In this document: in pieces, positions 1 to 8,383 of the stretch | How the letters are laid out: every line of letters starts with the position of its first letter | Position numbering within the stretch: the stretch's first letter is position 1 | Assembly (NCBI RefSeq): GCF_900089075.1 | Contig: NZ_LT593746.1 | Span: 309,707 to 370,918 of the forward strand | From: Vaginella massiliensis | GTDB lineage: Bacteria; Bacteroidota; Bacteroidia; Flavobacteriales; Weeksellaceae | Reading direction: 5' to 3' | DNA length: 61,212 bases | The notes under the pieces: model-generated | Told to the model about the DNA's origin: nothing | The model's database searches: none | What the model saw: the letters and a program-made list of their open reading frames with translations, nothing else | Translations under genes and position numbers: made by a program

Positions 1-53
1 AAAAAAAAAAAAAAAAAAAAAAAAAAACGACCCTGATTTCTCAAAGTCGTTTT
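1..53 (-). terminator. Rho-independent terminator of the DUF4293 gene
   Basis: Read on the minus strand, a stem AAAACGACTTTGA/TCAGGGTCGTTTT (with G-U wobbles) closes a 4-base loop. It is followed by an uninterrupted run of 27 T (bases 1-27 are all A on the plus strand). It lies about 30 bases after the stop of the minus-strand gene. Because the window begins inside the homopolymer, its full length is unknown. Confidence 0.75.
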
Positions 54-82
54 AGCACTCATATAAATAAAAGTTGTAGGAT

Positions 83-496
83 TTACCTAAATCTATCTAT
101 AGATTTCACAAGATTTTCGTCCTTTCGGATAAGTCGATTCGCCATATAAATAAGTGCGATCGGAATAATCGGAGCAAAAATCCAAATACCTTTCTCAGAA
201 AAACTTTCTCCAGGTAAGATTAATAGATAGTAAAGTAAAAAACCTAAAATCAAAAAATTCAAAACAATGTTCAACCAACCTAGCTTCAATTGCAACTTTC
301 TATTTTTGAACAATAGAATGGTGACGAACGATAAAAATGCCGAAAAGAAGAACGCTAGCGTGGCTAGTGAATCTCCATTTGCAGGATTCGAAAGCCAATC
401 GACTACCAAATCGTACATCTTAGCTGCATTCAAAGCAAAGATACTGGAAATTATTCCACTAAAAAATAAAAAAACACTTTGTTTGCGTTGTATCAT
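83..496 (-). CDS. DUF4293 family integral membrane protein
   Basis: A 137-residue protein with four hydrophobic segments (about residues 7-27, 43-62, 73-92 and 104-120). It ends in a basic tail, NRLIRKDENLVKSIDR. The MIQRKQSVFLF opening and the RKDE...SxDRxR ending are typical of the Bacteroidota family DUF4293, which sits in the inner membrane and has no known function. It is transcribed divergently from rho, 175 bases away, an arrangement I recall as common in Flavobacteriia. Family assignment is from remembered motif similarity, and no biochemical role is claimed. Confidence 0.8.
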   Translation of the reverse strand: MIQRKQSVFLFFSGIISSIFALNAAKMYDLVVDWLSNPANGDSLATLAFFFSAFLSFVTILLFKNRKLQLKLGWLNIVLNFLILGFLLYYLLILPGESFSEKGIWIFAPIIPIALIYMANRLIRKDENLVKSIDRFR

Positions 497-671
497 TTAG
501 ATTAATATTTCGCCACAAAACTACGGATTTTTTTTTGAGTTTAATCAAATATTCGTAGTATTGCAGTGTAAAACGCTTATACAACCACAAATATCACAAA
601 TCATCTTTTTGATTTCCAATCACTTTATACCATTAAAATTCTAATTTTAAATATTACCTGTTGTAGGAATT

Positions 672-2276
672 ATGTTTGACTTATCAGAAATTAAGACCAA
701 AAAACTACCTCAATTACAAGAAATTGCAGCACAACTGCAGATAGTTGGGTACAAGAAACTTAGAAAAGGAGAATTGATCGATGCTATCACTGCTTATTTT
801 ACCGATCAGCCTGCTGAGCCCGAAGCGACAGAAGAAAATTCTGCAAACACAGCAAACGAGCAAGCGGAGCCAAGACCGAGACGTAAGCGGATGAAAATTC
901 AACATCCATCGGTCGGCGAAGACAACACCACAACGTCAATTGCAGCGACCACTGCCGATGAAACCGTAGAAAGTAGCGACCAGGTTGCCAAAGATTCACC
1001 AACCACGCCCAACAATCGAAAGCAGTACAATAAGCCGCAAGAACAGCAAGAAAACAAAAAATCTCAACACCATAACCAACACACTCAACGTCAGAAAAAT
1101 CAGCAGAAAAACAACGATCAAAACGACAAAAAAAATAAATATCGTGCTGCAAACTATGAGTTTGACGGCATTATAAAAACTGAGGGTGTTTTAGAAATTT
1201 TACCCGATAATAATTACGGTTTTTTGCGCTCGTCTGACTTCAACTATTTGTCGTCGCCAGATGATGTCTACGTTTCTCAGTCGCAAATTCGACTTTTTGG
1301 TTTGAAAACAGGTGATACCATTTTGGGAGAAGTTCGCCCACCGAAAGAAGGCGAAAAATATTTTCCTCTGATCAAAATTATCGAAATCAACGGTAGAACG
1401 CCAGATTTTGTACGAGATCGTATCGCTTTTGAACATTTAACGCCGCTTTTTCCAGACGAAAAATTCAATCTGAGCAACTCGCGTTCGTTATCGAATCGAA
1501 TTTTAGATTTATTCGCTCCTATCGGAAAAGGACAGCGCGGTATGATTGTCGCACAGCCCAAAACAGGTAAAACCACCCTTTTGAAGGACATTGCAAATGG
1601 TATAGCGCAAAACCATCCTGAGGTTTATTTGATCGTCTTGTTGATCGATGAGCGCCCAGAAGAGGTTACCGACATGAAACGCTCTGTAAGGGGCGAGGTG
1701 ATTGCCTCTACCTTCGACGAAGAAGCTTCTAGACATGTAAAAGTTGCCAATATTGTTTTGGAAAAGGCAAAACGAATGGTAGAATGCGGGCATGATGTGG
1801 TAATTCTTTTAGACTCGATTACGCGTCTGGCTCGTGCATACAATACGGTTTCGCCTGCATCTGGTAAAGTGCTATCTGGTGGTGTAGATGCCAACGCATT
1901 GCACAAACCAAAACGCTTTTTTGGTGCTGCAAGAAATATCGAAAACGGAGGTTCTTTAACCATTATTGCAACAGCACTGATCGATACGGGGTCTAAAATG
2001 GATGAAGTAATCTTCGAAGAGTTTAAAGGAACTGGAAACATGGAGTTGCAATTGGATCGTAAGATTGCCAACAAACGCATCTTCCCAGCGATTGATTTGG
2101 TCAATTCGTCTACGCGTAAAGATGATTTGCTATTAGACGAAATGACGCAGCAACGCATGTGGATTTTACGAAATCACCTATCAGACATGAATCCGGTAGA
2201 AGCAATGGATTTCTTACACAAACGTATCAAAGACTGTAGAAGTAATGAAGAATTCTTGATTTCGATGAACAAATAA
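672..2276 (+). CDS. rho: Transcription termination factor Rho
   Basis: ATP-dependent RNA helicase that ends untranslated transcripts. The 534 residues comprise an N-terminal Rho_N helical domain (about 1-45), a long low-complexity insert rich in N, Q, K, H and T (about 47-160), and the cold-shock-like RNA-binding domain starting at [17 protein letters not shown] (171-187). The RecA-type motor follows, with Walker A PKTGKTT (296-302), [13 protein letters not shown] (323-335) and Walker [15 protein letters not shown]. Catalytic motifs are intact. The protein exceeds the approximately 420 residues of E. coli Rho because of the insert, which is typical of Bacteroidota Rho. The ATG at 672 gives the expected MFDLSEIK start. 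Monocistronic by spacing. Confidence 0.98.
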   Translation: MFDLSEIKTKKLPQLQEIAAQLQIVGYKKLRKGELIDAITAYFTDQPAEPEATEENSANTANEQAEPRPRRKRMKIQHPSVGEDNTTTSIAATTADETVESSDQVAKDSPTTPNNRKQYNKPQEQQENKKSQHHNQHTQRQKNQQKNNDQNDKKNKYRAANYEFDGIIKTEGVLEILPDNNYGFLRSSDFNYLSSPDDVYVSQSQIRLFGLKTGDTILGEVRPPKEGEKYFPLIKIIEINGRTPDFVRDRIAFEHLTPLFPDEKFNLSNSRSLSNRILDLFAPIGKGQRGMIVAQPKTGKTTLLKDIANGIAQNHPEVYLIVLLIDERPEEVTDMKRSVRGEVIASTFDEEASRHVKVANIVLEKAKRMVECGHDVVILLDSITRLARAYNTVSPASGKVLSGGVDANALHKPKRFFGAARNIENGGSLTIIATALIDTGSKMDEVIFEEFKGTGNMELQLDRKIANKRIFPAIDLVNSSTRKDDLLLDEMTQQRMWILRNHLSDMNPVEAMDFLHKRIKDCRSNEEFLISMNK

Positions 2277-2343
2277 TCTCCTAGAAGCACACCTCTTTTC
2301 GTAGCTAAAAAACGTCTTCAGAAATTTGTGGCTAAGATATTGA

Positions 2344-2370
2344 TAGTTTTTCTCATTAATGAAAAAACTA
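2344..2370. promoter_or_regulatory. Bulged 12-bp palindrome just upstream of the outer-membrane gene start
   Basis: TAGTTTTT, one unpaired C, the perfect palindrome TCATTAATGA, then AAAAACTA. Together they form a 12-bp stem with one bulge. It ends 8 bases before the ATG at 2379 and is not followed by a T tract, so it does not look like a terminator. It could be an operator or a 5'-UTR hairpin affecting translation. Confidence 0.4.
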
Positions 2371-2378
2371 AATAATCT

Positions 2379-2978
2379 ATGAAAATGTTAAAAAAGAAAA
2401 TTCATTTACTAATTATTGGCATTTTAGCCTCTAATTTATCCATCGCTCAGAGTTCTGATATGAAGAATATGCTGAAAATCGGGGTGAACGCTGGAGCTTC
2501 TACTGGTCAAAATACAAGTGCGAATACAGGTTTAGATATTTCTTACCAGAACTTAGTAGTGCCAGGCTTTGGTTTGGGAGTCGCTACAGGCTACAATCAT
2601 TTCTTTGGAAAGGAAAGAGATTTCAACGGTATAAAAATCGACAACAACGATTTTGGTGTCATTCCCGTAGCAGCGCTCATCAGGGTTTACCCTGGAAAAT
2701 CTGGCTTCTATGGCGGTACCGATATTGGGTATGGATTTGTGGTAGGAAAAGATCAAGTTGCCAACAACCAATACCCAAGCGAATCGCCTTACAATGCCGA
2801 TATGCCAAACGGTGGACTTTACCTACGTCCAGAGGTGGGTTACCACAACCGCAACTGGAATTTCTTTGCGCATTTTACCAAAGTTTTTGTGGGAGACGAC
2901 GGAAAGGTTGGTAACGACAAATTCAATGCTGGTACTGTGGGGGCAGGCGTTGCCTACAATATCCCTTTAGGAAAATAA
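2379..2978 (+). CDS. Small outer-membrane beta-barrel protein (porin/OmpW-like)
   Basis: A 199-residue protein with a clear signal peptide (about 1-23, hydrophobic core LLIIGILASNLSIAQ). After it come alternating hydrophobic/glycine-rich strands such as GFGLGVATGYNHF, GFYGGTDIGYGFVVG and GGLYLRPEVGYH. The protein ends VGAGVAYNIPLGK, the alternating pattern of a last barrel strand. Length fits an 8-stranded barrel. No specific family or ligand is recognised. The start is the ATG preceding the signal peptide. It sits alone between rho and a convergent gene, with a hairpin immediately upstream and a terminator downstream. Confidence 0.75.
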   Translation: MKMLKKKIHLLIIGILASNLSIAQSSDMKNMLKIGVNAGASTGQNTSANTGLDISYQNLVVPGFGLGVATGYNHFFGKERDFNGIKIDNNDFGVIPVAALIRVYPGKSGFYGGTDIGYGFVVGKDQVANNQYPSESPYNADMPNGGLYLRPEVGYHNRNWNFFAHFTKVFVGDDGKVGNDKFNAGTVGAGVAYNIPLGK

Positions 2979-3034
2979 TATTCGCGTTGATATTGGAAAA
3001 AGAAATCAGTTTTTAACATCTACTCCATTATAAT

Positions 3035-3063
3035 AATCCCCCTGTGAAAGGTGGATTTTTTTT
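3035..3063 (+). terminator. Terminator of the small outer-membrane gene
   Basis: AATCC...GGATT hairpin with an inner CCT/AGG pairing, followed by eight T. It lies about 55 bases after the stop at 2978. Confidence 0.7.
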
Positions 3064-3103
3064 GGCATGAAGTTGCCGTACTCATTTTCATTCTTGTCCC
3101 CAC

Positions 3104-3135
3104 AAAAAAAGGTTGAGAAACCTTTCCCAACCTTT
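3104..3135 (-). terminator. Terminator of the type IX secreted adhesin gene
   Basis: On the minus strand AAAGGTTG...CAACCTTT (8 bp) is followed by a T run. It lies 28 bases after the stop at 3163. Confidence 0.75.
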
Positions 3136-3162
3136 GATTCAATCACACAATTGACTCCTCAA

Positions 3163-4770
3163 TTATTTCTTAATCAATTTAGTAGTTTGTACTTTACCGT
3201 CTTCTGTTGTTACTTGTACCAAGTACACGCCAGTAGCTAAGTGCGATACATTTACTTGTGATTTTGCAGTATCTAATTTATAATTTGCTACTACTCTACC
3301 GCTGACATCCAACACCGAAACAGCTTTCACTTTTCCTTCTGCTGTAATATTCAACACGTCAGAAACTGGATTTGGATAAATTTGTAATCCTTTTTTGGTT
3401 ACATTTTCAACACCCATGTCGTCTCCTACTTTTACAGCATAATCTTCTGCTTGTCCGTAAGTAGCTCCCATACATGGATCACCTAAGTTTACTGTACCAA
3501 ACATTTTCTTGATTCGCATACGCGTTACGCCATGTACAGCATCTTGTGGTACAGAAATCGTATAGACTGCTTGTTGCCCATCGGTACCGGTTGAGTTTAC
3601 AACTTTCAAAAGATTCGAATCGATATACGTTTCGTTTGCATCAAAAACTCCGTTTCCATTCCAGTCGATGAACACAGCGAAGTTGCTGGTATAGTTACCT
3701 CCTGTATTTCCTTCTAACTTGATCGTATACTCGTTTCCTGGCATTACAGCTGCTTGTTGATCTAAGAATATCTCATGCGCTGGTGATCCATTTAACGTAG
3801 CATCTGTTCTGTTAGCGATTCCGGCAAACTCTACGTATGTAATTGGTTCTATGTTATCACCAAACATACCAGAGAATGTCAATGGTCCACAGTAAGGAGA
3901 ATATGCACTAGGCGCCGTTGTAAATGTAAATTCTTGACAGTTCTCAGAAGCTACAGATCCTTTTTTAGCAACTACTGTCCACGAATAAGTGGTCAATCCT
4001 TGTAAGCCTGTAACCGAAAATGAGGTGCTAGTAGTATCACCTAACAACTCTCCATCTAAATAGAAATCGTATCCGGTAACATCAGCCGACGGCGCTGTCC
4101 AAGTGAACATTACTCCTCCTTCATAGTCAACATCTACCGCTCCATTCGCAGGCGAAACCAAGGTCGGACAAGGTGGTGGTGCAGGCGGTGTATTCCCATC
4201 TACTACCTTGATGTCGTCTACCAAAAGTATAAACTTATCCGTGGTATTGTTCACAAAAGCAAAGCGGATATTTTTCCCCACATAATCAGCCAAACTCACC
4301 GATCTCTCTACCCATGAACTCGACTCAGCAGCGGTAGAATATAAGGTCACGTCGAAATCAGCAACCGTGTTTCCACCATTGGTAGAAAGCATTAATTTAT
4401 ATCCATCTCGATATTGAGGGTCTTGTGCTTTTGAAGTCCACACCAATGTCGGATTCCCCGTTAAGTTAACCTGTGGAGAAATCAACCAGTCATTCGAAGT
4501 ACCAACCGGACTGTACCAAGAAGTACTCATTGCAGCAAAATTACCCGCAGGACCACCAAAGTTACCATTTGCACCTTGTCTATCGATGCGGTTCCATGCG
4601 TTTGTGATGAATGCTACTGCTGTAGCTGGCGTGTTTCCATCGACGTCGATTACTGTCCAAGCTGAAATACCTGGTCCATTGCCATCGAAGTCTTCTTGAA
4701 AAAGAACAGTTTGAGCGTTTACTGCCGACAAACCTCCAGCTACGAATAATGATAGTAAAAGTTTTTTCAT
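3163..4770 (-). CDS. Type IX secretion (T9SS type A) multidomain surface/adhesin protein
   Basis: A 535-residue secreted protein. It has a signal peptide (1-19, ending VNA-Q) and a choice-of-anchor-J/cleaved-adhesin-type domain (about 20-195; FQEDFDG at the start, SNDWLISPQVNL inside). A fibronectin type III-like module follows (about 200-290), then a GEVED-type domain (about 320-450; FIDWNGNGVFDANETY and GQAEDYAVKV). The C-terminal sorting domain starts at 462 (LQIYPNPVSDVLNI) and ends LIKK. The last module is the signal by which the type IX system exports and anchors proteins in Bacteroidota. An adhesive or glycan-binding surface role is inferred; no catalytic site is seen. It stands alone between terminators. 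Confidence 0.88.
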   Translation of the reverse strand: MKKLLLSLFVAGGLSAVNAQTVLFQEDFDGNGPGISAWTVIDVDGNTPATAVAFITNAWNRIDRQGANGNFGGPAGNFAAMSTSWYSPVGTSNDWLISPQVNLTGNPTLVWTSKAQDPQYRDGYKLMLSTNGGNTVADFDVTLYSTAAESSSWVERSVSLADYVGKNIRFAFVNNTTDKFILLVDDIKVVDGNTPPAPPPCPTLVSPANGAVDVDYEGGVMFTWTAPSADVTGYDFYLDGELLGDTTSTSFSVTGLQGLTTYSWTVVAKKGSVASENCQEFTFTTAPSAYSPYCGPLTFSGMFGDNIEPITYVEFAGIANRTDATLNGSPAHEIFLDQQAAVMPGNEYTIKLEGNTGGNYTSNFAVFIDWNGNGVFDANETYIDSNLLKVVNSTGTDGQQAVYTISVPQDAVHGVTRMRIKKMFGTVNLGDPCMGATYGQAEDYAVKVGDDMGVENVTKKGLQIYPNPVSDVLNITAEGKVKAVSVLDVSGRVVANYKLDTAKSQVNVSHLATGVYLVQVTTEDGKVQTTKLIKK

Positions 4771-5133
4771 ATAATGTTTATTTAAGATTATTTAGTTAAT
4801 ATCGCGACTATTTTATTGATCACAAAACAATTCTTATTAAATATTATCAGAATAAAACTATTTTAAATAAAATTTTATCATATTTATAAATATAAAAACA
4901 TACAAAATATATTGATTTACAACAGTTTACATTTTTAATAAACTCATGATTTTTTTATAATATTTTTTTGATTTAAATCATTCTTTCCACCTCATCAAAT
5001 TGTGAAAGAGGGTAAAAAAATCTGATTTTTGTCGTTTTATCGCCTGTAATTCATTTTAGAAATACGTGACCATCAATCAATAGCTAAAAAAAGCTTTACC
5101 CGAGAACGAATAAAGCTTGTGTTTTGTTTGTTT
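4771..5133. other. Gene-free AT-rich intergenic stretch
   Basis: These 363 bases hold the upstream region of the leftward adhesin gene and, at 5086-5118, the terminator of the leftward ABC-F gene. The middle (about 4800-4980) is extremely AT-rich, with several short A/T palindromes. I see no ORF, no tRNA-like fold and no clear TAnnTTTG promoter. Confidence 0.6.
5086..5118 (-). terminator. Terminator of the ABC-F gene
   Basis: On the minus strand AAGCTTTA (loop 12) TAAAGCTT is followed by TTTTT. It lies 16 bases beyond the stop at 5134. Confidence 0.8.
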
Positions 5134-7044
5134 TTATAAAATCAGCGTGGAGAGTTCTTCCCATTCTTGCATCAACTTTTCCAACAGCAATTGTGCTTCA
5201 TTATAATCATTCAATTCTTGCTCGGTTTGGTTACCTGCTGCGATTTTGTCTTCTATTGCTGTAATTTTATTTTCGACTGTTGTAATTTCTGTTTCTATTT
5301 TGGATAGCTTATTTTTCAGACGTTTTTGTTCTTTTGCTTCCTCAAACGACAATTCGGCTTTTGGCTCTTCTTTTTTAGGTTCGGGTTTCGATTCTACTTT
5401 TGGTTCATCAAAACCTTTTTCCACTTCGCGGAAATTTCCCGCCTTCACTTCGACCAAATAATCGTCGATACCCGAAAGATATTCTTTAACTTGTCCGTTA
5501 CGGAAATCGAAAACTTTGGTAGCCAAGCCTTCTAAAAATTCACGGTCGTGCGAAACCAAAATCACAGTTCCGGTATACTTCAGCAAAGCTTTTTTCAACA
5601 ATTCTTTCGATACAATATCCAAGTGGTTTGTGGGCTCATCCATAATCAACACATTGAACGGACGAAGCAATAACTTGCACAAAGCCAACCGATTACGCTC
5701 ACCCCCAGACAAAACAGCTACTTTCTTCTCAACAGCTTCACCGCCAAACATAAAGGCTCCTAAATAATCTCGAACGTGTTTTCGTGTTTCTTCGGTTGCA
5801 GCATTTTCTGCTTCTTCCAAAACCGTGAGCTTATCGTTGAGGACATGCGCTTGATTTTGTGCAAAATATCCGATTTCTACATTATGCCCGTGTTTTATTT
5901 TACCGGTGTAAGGAATCTCGCCAACGATGGCGCGCGAAAGCGTTGTTTTACCCTGTCCGTTCTGCCCAACAAAGGCAACTTTTTCGCCTCGATTGACATA
6001 AAACGATACTTGATCAAACACTTGATGATCGCCAAAAGCAACGCCTACATTTTCTAATTCGAAAATAATTTTACCTGGCTGAATGGCATCTACAAACCGA
6101 ATATTCATTTTGGTAACGTCATCATTCTCGACTTCGATGCGATCTATTTTGTCTAATTTTTTGATGAGCGATTGCGCCATCGAGGCTTTGTTGGCTTTCG
6201 CACGGAATTTGGCGATGAGATCCTCGGTGTGTTTGATCATCTGCTCTTGATTCTTCTGAGCTTGTTCGAGTTTTATTTTGCGATCTTCTCTCAGCTCTAA
6301 ATATTTGCTATAATTTGCCTTGTAATCAGAGATTTTACGATTGGCTATTTCGATGGTTCTATTGGTTACATTGTCCAAAAATTGACGATCGTGCGAAACC
6401 AAAACTACCGCTCCAGGATAATCTTTCAAGAAATCTTCGAGCCAAATAATCGAATCGATGTCCAAGTGATTAGTAGGCTCATCGAGCAACATCACATCGT
6501 GTTGTTGCAACAACAGTTTTGCCAATTCGATTCGCATTCGCCAACCGCCAGAGAACTCATCGGTCTTGCGATGAAAATCAGATGCTCTGAATCCTAACCC
6601 AATCAGAATGCGTTCGATTTCTGCGTCTTTGGTGTATCCGCCCAAAAGACCGTAGCGTTCTGTGAGCGTCGAGATTTCTTCGATCAGTTTTCCATATTCA
6701 TTCGATTCGTAATCGGTGCGTTCGGCTAATTCTTTATTTACGAAATCGATCCGACTTTGTATCTCGACCAATTGCTCAAAAGCAGAATCGGCTTCTTGCC
6801 AAACGGTTCTTCCTTGCACAAAATCGATATCTTGCGACAAATATCCGACCGTCACCTCGCCTTCGTACACTACTTCGCCTTCAGACGGTAGTTGATCCTT
6901 GGCTAAAATTTTCAATAAGGTCGATTTTCCTGCTCCATTTTTACCAACCAAGCCTACACGATTGCCTTTGTTGATACGAAAAGAAACGTCTTCGAATAAA
7001 TAATTTCCTGAGAAAAATACCCCTAAATTCTGAACTAATATCAT
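5134..7044 (-). CDS. ABC-F family ATPase (ribosome-associated, Uup/YdiF-like)
   Basis: A 636-residue soluble protein with two ABC cassettes and no membrane segments. Cassette 1 has Walker A GKNGAGKST (34-42), signature FSGGW (164-168) and Walker B VMLLDEP (184-190). Cassette 2 has Walker A GQNGQGKTT (360-368), LSGGERNRLALCKLL and LIMDEPTNHLD. The linker between them (about 245-310) is highly charged and helical, as expected for the P-site tRNA-interaction motif. The C-terminal 70-90 residues are a K/E-rich coiled coil after a KxEPKKEEPK linker, as in Uup. ABC-F proteins act on the ribosome in translation or antibiotic protection. Housekeeping is more likely than resistance, but this cannot be proved here. 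Confidence 0.92.
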   Translation of the reverse strand: MILVQNLGVFFSGNYLFEDVSFRINKGNRVGLVGKNGAGKSTLLKILAKDQLPSEGEVVYEGEVTVGYLSQDIDFVQGRTVWQEADSAFEQLVEIQSRIDFVNKELAERTDYESNEYGKLIEEISTLTERYGLLGGYTKDAEIERILIGLGFRASDFHRKTDEFSGGWRMRIELAKLLLQQHDVMLLDEPTNHLDIDSIIWLEDFLKDYPGAVVLVSHDRQFLDNVTNRTIEIANRKISDYKANYSKYLELREDRKIKLEQAQKNQEQMIKHTEDLIAKFRAKANKASMAQSLIKKLDKIDRIEVENDDVTKMNIRFVDAIQPGKIIFELENVGVAFGDHQVFDQVSFYVNRGEKVAFVGQNGQGKTTLSRAIVGEIPYTGKIKHGHNVEIGYFAQNQAHVLNDKLTVLEEAENAATEETRKHVRDYLGAFMFGGEAVEKKVAVLSGGERNRLALCKLLLRPFNVLIMDEPTNHLDIVSKELLKKALLKYTGTVILVSHDREFLEGLATKVFDFRNGQVKEYLSGIDDYLVEVKAGNFREVEKGFDEPKVESKPEPKKEEPKAELSFEEAKEQKRLKNKLSKIETEITTVENKITAIEDKIAAGNQTEQELNDYNEAQLLLEKLMQEWEELSTLIL

Positions 7045-7071
7045 GCTGCAAAAATAAGGGTTATAAATGAA

Positions 7072-8139
7072 TTATGAATTGTTGAACAAATGATAATATC
7101 TTGTAATTGAAGCCAAGGGATCTATTGGCTCGCCAGATTCGATATGGCGATATAATTGTTCGGCCATAGAAGGCGCCAGCATGGTTCCTCGTGTTCCCAT
7201 GCCATTGATGCAATACATATTTTGATAAATTGGATGAGCACCAACAATTGGTCGACGATCTTTTACAGTTGGGCGTATAGAAGCCTCATGGCTTTTCAGT
7301 TCGAACGAAGCGTCGATTACTTTTTGCACACCGTTTAGCAATTCGTCTTTTGCCTCTGGGGTGGTATCGTAATTCAAATTGTCGCGATCGTAGGTCGCGC
7401 CTATAAAATACTCGTCGTTGTGCATGGGGAACAGAAACTCTTTTCCTTTCACTACGGCTTTTGGCAGGTCGACTTTGGTTTTCACAGTCAGCACTTCGCC
7501 TTTAACACCGATAATGGGCAAATTTTTGAAAAACGGATTGTCTATAATATGATAGCCTTCGCAAAAGATAATTCTTTTGGTTTGGATGGTCTGATAACGA
7601 ATAGAATATTCCTCGATTTGCAACAGATTGTAATCGAATGTCTGCTGAAGTAGAAGATTATTTTCGGACAGATATTTTTCCAAATCCGGAATCAACTCGC
7701 GTAAATTAATTCGTCCGGTATCCAGAACTTCGCCCGATCCATAAGGTTGTTTGATGATTTTATAGTTTTCTAACTGAGTATAATCTGTAGACAGATACGA
7801 AATTAAATCTGGATGCGAATGTGACTTTTTGTCCCAAGTATTGAGTTCTTGCTCATCGTTGAAAATTCGATAAACGGGTAAGGTTTCGGTATATTTTTTT
7901 TGAAATAATTGTTCGTAAAATCCAAAAAGCGATTTCATTTTACTCAGCTGATTGGGCGCATCCCAAACCAAAGAAAAGCGTTTCAAAACCACCGGATTAT
8001 AGAGTCCGGCGGCAACTTTAGAAGCACAATGCGACTCGTTATTGATCACCAAAAAAGAATGGTTGTTCGCTAATAAAAATCTAACAAAAGCCGTTGCTGC
8101 CACGCCTAAGCCTACCACCAAATAATCTACTTCTTTCAA
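7072..8139 (-). CDS. FAD-dependent oxidoreductase (D-amino-acid oxidase/DadA-like fold)
   Basis: A 355-residue protein beginning VDYLVVGLGVAATAF, a Rossmann dinucleotide-binding GxGxxA motif at 10-15. The C-terminal FAD-contacting segment reads RRPIVGAHPIYQNMYCINGMGTRGTMLAP. Both ends match the DAO superfamily of flavin oxidases that act on amines or amino acids. The substrate is not identifiable. It lies 27 bases upstream of the ABC-F gene on the same strand and may be cotranscribed with it. It is divergent from the phytate locus. Confidence 0.82.
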   Translation of the reverse strand: MKEVDYLVVGLGVAATAFVRFLLANNHSFLVINNESHCASKVAAGLYNPVVLKRFSLVWDAPNQLSKMKSLFGFYEQLFQKKYTETLPVYRIFNDEQELNTWDKKSHSHPDLISYLSTDYTQLENYKIIKQPYGSGEVLDTGRINLRELIPDLEKYLSENNLLLQQTFDYNLLQIEEYSIRYQTIQTKRIIFCEGYHIIDNPFFKNLPIIGVKGEVLTVKTKVDLPKAVVKGKEFLFPMHNDEYFIGATYDRDNLNYDTTPEAKDELLNGVQKVIDASFELKSHEASIRPTVKDRRPIVGAHPIYQNMYCINGMGTRGTMLAPSMAEQLYRHIESGEPIDPLASITRYYHLFNNS

Positions 8140-8341
8140 CTTGTTTTCTTTTTGGTCAAAGGTAATATTTTCTACCTCTTTCTGTCTGTTTCATCTTCTA
8201 AAAAAAACAAACCGACGCTGTTGAAACCATTGCCTTACCGAGTTTGAGAAAATTGCATTCGTAACATTTCCTTAATATTTTATACAGACAAACTTAAACT
8301 TAAATTGATATTTTGTTAAACCCAAGGTTATCACCGAATGT

Positions 8342-8349
8342 TACTTTTG
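8342..8349 (+). promoter_or_regulatory. Putative -7 promoter element of the receptor-phosphatase-phytase operon
   Basis: TActTTTG matches the Bacteroidota -7 consensus TAnnTTTG, 34 bases upstream of the ATG at 8384. A TTTG at 8312-8315 could be the -33 box, but the 26-base spacing is longer than usual. Confidence 0.55.
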
Positions 8350-8383
8350 TGTCGACAAACTTTGAGAATACAACTCTACAATC

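Noticed and set aside
1-27. 27-A run as assembly padding
   Set aside because: It continues seamlessly into a matching terminator stem, so a real T tail on the minus strand explains it, although its exact length is uncertain.
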